Shown: positions 14,850-19,509 of the stretch, in pieces
Layout of the letters: every line of letters begins with the position of its first letter
Numbering within the stretch: the first letter of the stretch is position 1
Assembly (NCBI GenBank): GCA_036745245.1
Contig: DAIOGN010000056.1
Coordinates: forward strand, 1 to 19,509
DNA: 19,509 bases
Origin: DAIOGN01 sp036745245
Lineage (GTDB): Bacteria > Zixibacteria > MSB-5A5 > JAUVRN01
Reading direction: 5' to 3'
Program-made: the position numbers and the translations under genes
Notes under the pieces: generated by a model
Database searches by the model: none
What the model was told of the DNA's origin: nothing
What the model saw: the letters and a program-made list of their open reading frames with translations, nothing else

Positions 14850-15575
14850 ATGAAGAACCACATCGTCGTCTGCGGCTACGGCCGAATCGGCCGCCGCGTG
14901 GTGGCGGATCTGAAGCACAACGGAGAGACGTCCGTTGTCATCGAGAAGGACCCGGCGAAGATCGAAGCCCTCAAGGCACAGTTTGCTCCGTGCGTGGAAG
15001 GCGATGCCATCGACGCCTCCGTGCTCAGTCAGGCCAAAATCGAGGCGGCTTCATCTCTCGTTGTGGCGCTGCCCGACCACGCCGCCTGCATGCTGGTTAC
15101 GCTTCTTGCTCGCAAGGCGAACCCAGGCCTGCGCATCATCGCGCGCTGCGACGCCGACATCGATCATCAGGCTCTGCGAGCAGCCGGAGCGGACCAGGTA
15201 GTCAGCCCGCTCGAAATGGTGGCCGAACGCATGGCGCTTTCGGCGATCGATCCCAATGCCCTGGGTTACGTGCGCATCGAAGGCCAGGCGGGCCAGTGGC
15301 TGCGCGTGGATCAGATGGCCCTCCCGGAAGGGTGCGTGCTGACGAATCACTCGGTCAGCGACAATCCCGTGTTCGCCGAACTGGACCTGCTTCTGGTGGG
15401 CCTGCGCAAGGCTTCAGGTCAGATGCTCTTCAAGCCGCGTTCATCGGAACGATTCGAAGCCCGTGACACACTGATTGTGGTGGGAAGCTCGGTGAACCTC
15501 GGTGCGCTCAAGCAGATGCTGAAGCAGGGGGCGCCGGCACCCGCTGCGCGGCCAGCGTCGAAAACGCGGGGCTAG
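14850..15575 (+). CDS. TrkA/KtrA-like RCK domain protein (K+ transport regulator)
   Basis: This 241-residue cytosolic protein has an RCK-N (TrkA-N) Rossmann domain with the dinucleotide motif GYGRIG at 9-14 and an acidic residue at the end of strand 2 (VVIEKD, E32), consistent with NAD(H) binding. The segment IIARCDADIDHQALRAAGADQVVSP at about 96-120 is typical of the family. Residues about 140-215 form an RCK-C-like domain (LRVDQMALPEGC; LVGLRKASG; DTLIVVGS). Family members gate potassium channels or transporters in response to nucleotides. No membrane pore is fused: the 216 bp upstream encodes no transmembrane segment, and no Ktr/Trk membrane subunit is in the window. CGGAG lies about 10 bases before ATG 14850. 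The stop shares bases with the stop of the convergent gene (CTAG). Confidence 0.92.
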   Translation: MKNHIVVCGYGRIGRRVVADLKHNGETSVVIEKDPAKIEALKAQFAPCVEGDAIDASVLSQAKIEAASSLVVALPDHAACMLVTLLARKANPGLRIIARCDADIDHQALRAAGADQVVSPLEMVAERMALSAIDPNALGYVRIEGQAGQWLRVDQMALPEGCVLTNHSVSDNPVFAELDLLLVGLRKASGQMLFKPRSSERFEARDTLIVVGSSVNLGALKQMLKQGAPAPAARPASKTRG

Positions 15576-18121
15576 CGAATCACCGCGAGTTTTCCTACAT
15601 CGTTGCCGAAGCGGCTTTCCACGCACCAGACGTAGAGTCCGGTGCGCACCTTCTCTCCGTTGCGCGTGATCAGATTCCAGACTTCCTGATCCGATCCGGC
15701 CTTGGCCGGCACGTTGTGATGCAGTTCCTTCACCAGATCCCCGTCGAGTGTCCAGATGGTCACCTTGCATTCATCAGGCAGATTGTAAAACGTGATGCGC
15801 CGCGCGCGCTCAGGATCGACCTCCAGACCCAACGGGTTCTCCCAGCCGCTGCCGGCGTAGTCGTCCAGCAGCCGGTAAGGGTTTGGATACAGACCCGGTC
15901 TGGGCCTCTCACCATCCTCTGAGTCCGTTGCGAACGACGGGTAAGCGAGTTGGACGACGCTTCCGAGGGCCGTCTCCATCTCCTCCTGGCCGAACTGCGG
16001 GTTTCCGAAATCGAAGGCGGTAACCGCAATGTGCACAGCGTCGGCCGGGTAGATGTTGTCCAGCGCGTACTCATACTCGAAGTACGGTTTGAATGGCTGG
16101 TTGTTATCGTCGTACCAGACATCGTCACGATCGACGCCGGGATAAGTTTTCCTGATGACGGCCGTCACAGGCAGACCGGTCGAGTCCGCCGTTGCCAGAG
16201 CCACATCGTCCACCGTCAGGTTTCCGTCGAACGGTTCGAAGTAGTAACACGTCGTATCCAGGGCCGCGGGATCATCAGGGTCGGGGTGCGCCACGCACAC
16301 TGCCTGGGCCGGGTTGGCCACCAGGAAGCTGTCGGGATGGAACGGAAACCCGAGGTCACCCGAGAGGGTCCCGTACAGGGATTGCAGCGAATCCAGTGAA
16401 AAGGGCGTATCCCTGAGCAGCCACTGTTGTGACTCGGCGTGCCACTCTCGCCGGAGATAGTCCACCACATCGCGTTGACAGAGGAGCGCAAAGTCAAACG
16501 CATGACCGGTCCGACTGAGATACACGCGGTAGCCTTCGAAGTCGGGGCGGCGCAGGAAGGCATCGACAGACGTTTCCGTGACTTCCCCATTCCAGCGCAG
16601 TGTGAGTGTATGGCCACTTCGTGTGGCACGAACCGTTGGCGCCGGAGGTGAGAGTGGCTCGGCAAAGTCCGGCACACCGTCGCCTGCGTAGTAGGACGTA
16701 TCACCGTCAATCACCTGGTATTTGCCGGCGTACCCATTGCCGTCCGTGTCAAACCCGGGTGTATCAAACAGAAATCCGGCCCAGCGCGCGGACTTGAGCA
16801 CGCCGTCAAAGTCGAGTCGCTCGGCAAGGTACTGCGGGTGAAGCGGATCCCAGTATGCCGCGAACGCGCCTGGATTCACGTGGAATTCCTGCCCGGCCAC
16901 CACCGCCAGCGTGAGTGGCTCAGATGCTCCCGGCGGAAGCTCAAACGGCCCCGCGGAGAGTAAAAAGCGCCCTTCAAAACCATCGGCAATGTCGTTCGCC
17001 GATTGAGGATTTGGCACAGGCGGCAGCCAGCCGTCCGCCTGGTGATCGAGGGCCGTCCCGTTCTGGTTGTAGTCAATCTCTCCATTGGTCATGATGAAGT
17101 ACTTGCCCTTGTCTCCGATCGGGACTCCAGGCGACACGCACATGGGACAGATCACGGGTTCGTAATTGCGGCGGAGCACAGGGCCCCACACGTAAGGGCC
17201 TCCAAAGTCACCGACCCACCAGTTGAATGAGGGTCTCGAAGAACCACCCGGGGTCCGCAACAGCCTCACACCCAGCGCACGCGTTGGCGACATCGACCCG
17301 AAAGTGCTCCCGCTCGGATCTCCGTCGTTGTCGGCGCACCAGGCCAGATTCAAAGTATCGCGATAGAGATTGCTGCCCTGGACTGGTATGTCGCGCACGA
17401 ACCCCACCCAGTCGTCTTCGAAGCTGCCGATGTCGTGATCCACGAGGACGCCCACGTACGCGTCGCGGATCGCCTCCGACCCGACGTTGGTGAATTCATA
17501 ATCGATCAACGTGATGTCTTCGCCGTAGCCGCTCGACCATGAAGACGACCGCTGCTTCACCGAGAGGTGAAGCGGCATGTGAGCCCGCTCATCCCAGGGA
17601 TCCGTATTCTCATACATCCAACCGACAACGGTATCGGTGTAGACCACTTCCAGATCCTGATCCGACCGTGCGAGTGGATCGTGCAGCGCGGGGGGGCACA
17701 ATGAACCGCTCGGCCGCTTCAGCGAATCAAGCTGCGTGCGCTCGATGAATTCGCCCTCGGGCAGCGGCGCCGGAGTGAATTCCTGAAGTGGAAGGAAGTC
17801 ATCCAACGCCACGGTAACCAGCGTGTCGCTTCCGACTACGCCGCCGAACCAGACTCCTCCGTAATAGATGTAAGAGATCTCGGCCGTGGGCATGAGAAGG
17901 CAGGGGTCTCTGAAGGTCCCGGACCCCGCCGAGAAGATTCCATCATTCGTGACCTGCAGATTCAGGAAGCCCGTGTGGTGAGTGCGCGGTGAGGGGAGTA
18001 TGTACGGATCCTGGCTGGACGTTTGGGGTGTGCCCATCGTGCGTGGGCGCCCGTCGGCGGGATTGGCTGCAAGTAGCGCAAGCAACGTCGCCGCTACTGG
18101 GACGAGACCACGCTGAATCAT
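15572..18121 (-). CDS. Large secreted protein with FlgD-Ig / T9SS-like C-terminal domain
   Basis: This 849-residue protein starts at ATG 18121 with GGAGG 6 bases upstream and a signal peptide (MIQRGLVPVAATLLALLAANPADG). Most of its length is an aromatic-rich beta-type region of unknown fold with many acidic loops, such as FDTDGNGYAG and VLVDHDIGSFEDD, that may bind calcium. A fibronectin-III-like segment begins near 492 (PAPTVRATRSGHTLTLRWN; EGYRVYLSRTG). The last ~110 residues contain YPNPYR (745-750), ITFYNLPDECKVTIWTLDGDLVKEL and NGEKVRTGLYVWCVES...GKLAVIR, which is the FlgD-Ig-like / type IX secretion sorting-domain pattern. It is therefore probably exported to the cell surface or outside. 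No type IX secretion genes are in the window, so the route is not shown. It stands alone, convergent with the RCK gene, and has no relation to its neighbours that I can see. Confidence 0.9.
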   Translation of the reverse strand: MIQRGLVPVAATLLALLAANPADGRPRTMGTPQTSSQDPYILPSPRTHHTGFLNLQVTNDGIFSAGSGTFRDPCLLMPTAEISYIYYGGVWFGGVVGSDTLVTVALDDFLPLQEFTPAPLPEGEFIERTQLDSLKRPSGSLCPPALHDPLARSDQDLEVVYTDTVVGWMYENTDPWDERAHMPLHLSVKQRSSSWSSGYGEDITLIDYEFTNVGSEAIRDAYVGVLVDHDIGSFEDDWVGFVRDIPVQGSNLYRDTLNLAWCADNDGDPSGSTFGSMSPTRALGVRLLRTPGGSSRPSFNWWVGDFGGPYVWGPVLRRNYEPVICPMCVSPGVPIGDKGKYFIMTNGEIDYNQNGTALDHQADGWLPPVPNPQSANDIADGFEGRFLLSAGPFELPPGASEPLTLAVVAGQEFHVNPGAFAAYWDPLHPQYLAERLDFDGVLKSARWAGFLFDTPGFDTDGNGYAGKYQVIDGDTSYYAGDGVPDFAEPLSPPAPTVRATRSGHTLTLRWNGEVTETSVDAFLRRPDFEGYRVYLSRTGHAFDFALLCQRDVVDYLRREWHAESQQWLLRDTPFSLDSLQSLYGTLSGDLGFPFHPDSFLVANPAQAVCVAHPDPDDPAALDTTCYYFEPFDGNLTVDDVALATADSTGLPVTAVIRKTYPGVDRDDVWYDDNNQPFKPYFEYEYALDNIYPADAVHIAVTAFDFGNPQFGQEEMETALGSVVQLAYPSFATDSEDGERPRPGLYPNPYRLLDDYAGSGWENPLGLEVDPERARRITFYNLPDECKVTIWTLDGDLVKELHHNVPAKAGSDQEVWNLITRNGEKVRTGLYVWCVESRFGNDVGKLAVIR

Positions 18122-18257
18122 CCGACGCCTCCGGGCCGTTGAGAACGGTCCTGGTTTCCGGGAGGGTCCCTATCGGGGAATGCCTGGTGCGAAGCCTGGT
18201 GTCAGGGACGGTCCGATACCGCTTCGATGCCCGGGCGGGTGGATTATTCCGGGGGAA

Positions 18258-18680
18258 TCAGGTGAGAGAGTCGGCCACGGCCAGGGCACTCACGAAGAGC
18301 GCAGCGGCCGGATGGCCGGCCAGGATCCGGGTCGCCTCTGATGCGTTAACCCATTGCCGCTTGCGAACATGGGACTCGTCCCAGCGATTGAGCGAGCGGG
18401 TCACCTGCATGAGGAAGAGGTCGACCTCGTACTCCCCACCGTTCTTCCGGTACTCGAAGCTGCCCAGTTTGCCGTTCACCAGCCGGCCCTCGATCCCCGC
18501 CTCCTCGAGCGATTCCTTGAGTGCGGTGGTTTCGGGTGAATCGCCCGGCTCGATCGTGCCCTTGGGGAGGGTCCAGAAGTTCGGCTGTGATGAAGAAGTA
18601 ATCAGGCAGTACTCGAGCTGCCCGTCCTTGTGACGGAAAGGAATGGCGCCGGCCTGCCGGATGCGCTGCGACGGGCTCAT
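18258..18680 (-). CDS. Nudix hydrolase
   Basis: This 140-residue protein starts at ATG 18680, which overlaps the thioesterase stop (ATGA) and has GAGGG upstream; a longer frame to 18737 lies inside the thioesterase gene and is rejected. The Nudix box runs from G41 to I63 (GTIEPGDSPET, then TALKESLEEAGI). E56, E59 and E60 of the metal-binding REUXEE core are present. Two substitutions are conservative (E to D at box position 7, R to K at position 15) and one is not (hydrophobic to S at position 17). WTLPKG precedes the box, as in the diadenosine- and diphosphoinositol-polyphosphate hydrolase type. The enzyme should cleave a nucleoside diphosphate linked to another moiety, but the substrate is unknown. 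Coupling to a thioesterase might indicate CoA-related chemistry (weak inference). Confidence 0.92.
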   Translation of the reverse strand: MSPSQRIRQAGAIPFRHKDGQLEYCLITSSSQPNFWTLPKGTIEPGDSPETTALKESLEEAGIEGRLVNGKLGSFEYRKNGGEYEVDLFLMQVTRSLNRWDESHVRKRQWVNASEATRILAGHPAAALFVSALAVADSLT

Positions 18681-19144
18681 GCGCCCTCGAACCACTCGTT
18701 GGGAACACGCACAGCCACGATGTCTCCCTTCGCACATTCCTGCCCGTTCGACTGCACGGAACAGGTGAGCCGCGTCTTCCTGGCGCCACGCTCGAGGATG
18801 CGCGCTCTGAGTTGAATGGGCGAGTTTATTGGCGTGGGCCGCAGATAGTCCACCTTCAGTGATCCCGTGGCGTACCAGATCATGGGGGCGGATCCGATCG
18901 TCCGGCCCTCTCCTTTATAGGCGTCGGCGATGGCGGTGCACACCGCGTGACAGTCGATGATCATGCTGATGATTCCGCCATTCACCACGTGCGGCGGCCC
19001 GGCCATGTGATGTGCGGCGGGCTGAAAGGTGCACACGGCTTCGTCACCCTCCCAGTAGCTCTTGATCTTCAGTCCCGACGGATTGGCCGCACCACAACCA
19101 TAACAGAGATTGTGCTGCATCAGATCCTGAAACGCGTCGGACAC
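18677..19144 (-). CDS. PaaI/4HBT-family hotdog thioesterase
   Basis: The product (155 residues from GTG 19144) is a hotdog-fold protein of the 4HBT/PaaI group, which hydrolyses acyl-CoA thioesters. It shows the N-terminal CYGCGAANPSGLKIK (C14 and C17), HVVNGGIISMIIDCHAVCTA with NGG at 55-57 and D64, and the strand TGSLKVDYLRPTP. Many PaaI proteins have HGG where this one has NGG; the Asn form occurs in a subset of the family, so I do not call it inactive. The start is uncertain. GTG 19162 gives six more residues but has no ribosome binding site, GTG 19144 follows a G-rich run, and ATG 19120 follows AGGA. The gene overlaps the Nudix gene by ATGA and is divergent from the gene at 19237. Confidence 0.88.
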   Translation of the reverse strand: MSDAFQDLMQHNLCYGCGAANPSGLKIKSYWEGDEAVCTFQPAAHHMAGPPHVVNGGIISMIIDCHAVCTAIADAYKGEGRTIGSAPMIWYATGSLKVDYLRPTPINSPIQLRARILERGARKTRLTCSVQSNGQECAKGDIVAVRVPNEWFEGA

Positions 19145-19160
19145 GGTGTCCCCCCGATCC

Positions 19161-19217
19161 ACGTCGAGAGATCACATTGGGGCGATCGCACCTGGATGCG
19201 ATTTGAGTTCTCGACGT
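19161..19217. promoter_or_regulatory. Long-spaced 9-bp inverted repeat in divergent intergenic region
   Basis: ACGTCGAGA (19161-19169) and TCTCGACGT (19209-19217) are exact inverted copies 39 bp apart, and an 8-bp palindrome GCGATCGC (19182-19189) lies between them near the centre. The arms sit just before the two divergent gene starts (19144 minus, 19237 plus), so a regulator acting on both genes is possible. No regulator is identified. Confidence 0.35.
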
Positions 19218-19236
19218 CACTGGTTAATAGGGGGAT

Positions 19237-19509
19237 GTGCGGGGAAAGGCAAGTCTGCGGTTGGTGGGGATGGCACTGGCCGGTGCCCTGGTGTTCGGTC
19301 CGGTGTGGTCCGCAGCTGCGGCTCCATCCGAACCCGCCGGTCCGCCCGTCCTCTCCCTGGAAGATCTGCAGGATGCTCTCGATCGCGGGGACCTTTCGCA
19401 ATGGGAATTCGATCTTCTGGCCGAACTGGTTGGGAATCGCGAGAGGATCGATTCGGCCGAGTCGGCGAGGCTCGCCAAACTGGTGGAGCGCCCAGGGATT
19501 GGTAGCGGT
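19237..19509 (+). CDS. Partial secreted protein, possible helix-hairpin-helix type (N-terminal 91 residues)
   Basis: The frame runs off the right edge. I place the start at GTG 19237, preceded closely by AGGGGG, because it opens a leader with basic residues and a hydrophobic core (MRGKASLRLVGMALAGALVF, cleavage probably near WSAAAA). An ATG 11 codons later would remove the basic residues. The mature part (LSLEDLQDALDRGDLSQWEF, then DLLAELVGNRERIDSAESARL) is helical and acidic, and ends at the edge with KLVERPGIGSG. A PGIG hairpin after a helix resembles the start of a ComEA-type helix-hairpin-helix repeat. Identification is tentative since the rest is missing. It is divergent from the thioesterase gene across about 90 bp. 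Confidence 0.62.
   Translation, partial: MRGKASLRLVGMALAGALVFGPVWSAAAAPSEPAGPPVLSLEDLQDALDRGDLSQWEFDLLAELVGNRERIDSAESARLAKLVERPGIGSG

Noticed and set aside
14789..15466. A 225-residue plus-strand frame overlapping the RCK gene in another frame
   Set aside because: Arginine- and glycine-rich translation with no family motif; the RCK frame has clear conserved motifs over the same bases.

Overview
The window is about 19.5 kb of GC-rich bacterial DNA, densely coding, with fourteen protein genes I can support plus a further one cut by each edge (15 CDS in all, two partial). No rRNA, tRNA, CRISPR array or insertion sequence was seen. The secreted proteins are typical of uncultured Gram-negative lineages of the FCB / Candidatus Eisenbacteria-Zixibacteria kind: an N-terminal 'VQGRLT...PRxxLRTxxYxYRA'-type module, small proteins with a GGG...GQ...GxW motif followed by paired dockerin-like repeats, and a large secreted protein ending in a FlgD-Ig / type-IX-sorting-like domain with a YPNPY motif. 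This placement is inference from protein style; no marker gene is present.

Layout. (1) 1-296, minus: 5' part of a short secreted or membrane-anchored protein of unknown function. (2) 297-688: intergenic region with two near-identical inverted repeats (GTGTC-N6-GACAC), then a plus-strand fatty acid desaturase (689-1741). (3) 1760-9748, minus: a tightly packed co-directional run read as ridA -> acyl-CoA dehydrogenase -> degenerate Lon-like AAA+/protease -> periplasmic substrate-binding-protein (SBP) homologue -> NtrY-like histidine kinase -> NtrX/NtrC-like sigma-54 response regulator. The SBP and kinase genes share a GTGA stop/start overlap, so they are probably made together. A convincing promoter lies just before ridA. 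(4) 9749-10062: divergent regulatory region with back-to-back promoter-like elements and two palindromes. (5) 10063-14633, plus: two tandem copies of the same two-gene cassette, each a ~515-residue secreted fibre-like protein overlapping by ATGA a ~190-residue secreted dockerin-pair protein. A strong intrinsic terminator separates the copies. (6) 14850-15575, plus: a TrkA/RCK-type potassium-transport regulatory protein, whose stop codon shares a CTAG with the convergent large secreted protein (15572-18121, minus). (7) 18258-19144, minus: thioesterase and Nudix hydrolase genes overlapping by ATGA. (8) 19237-19509, plus: start of a secreted protein running off the window, divergent from the thioesterase gene across a region with an inverted repeat.

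How they may fit together. The most system-like parts are the Lon-like / SBP / NtrY-like / NtrX-like block, which reads as an envelope-sensing module in which an SBP with no permease could present a ligand to the kinase, and the duplicated fibre-dockerin cassettes, which read as surface or secreted structures. Both interpretations are inference from gene order and sequence motifs.
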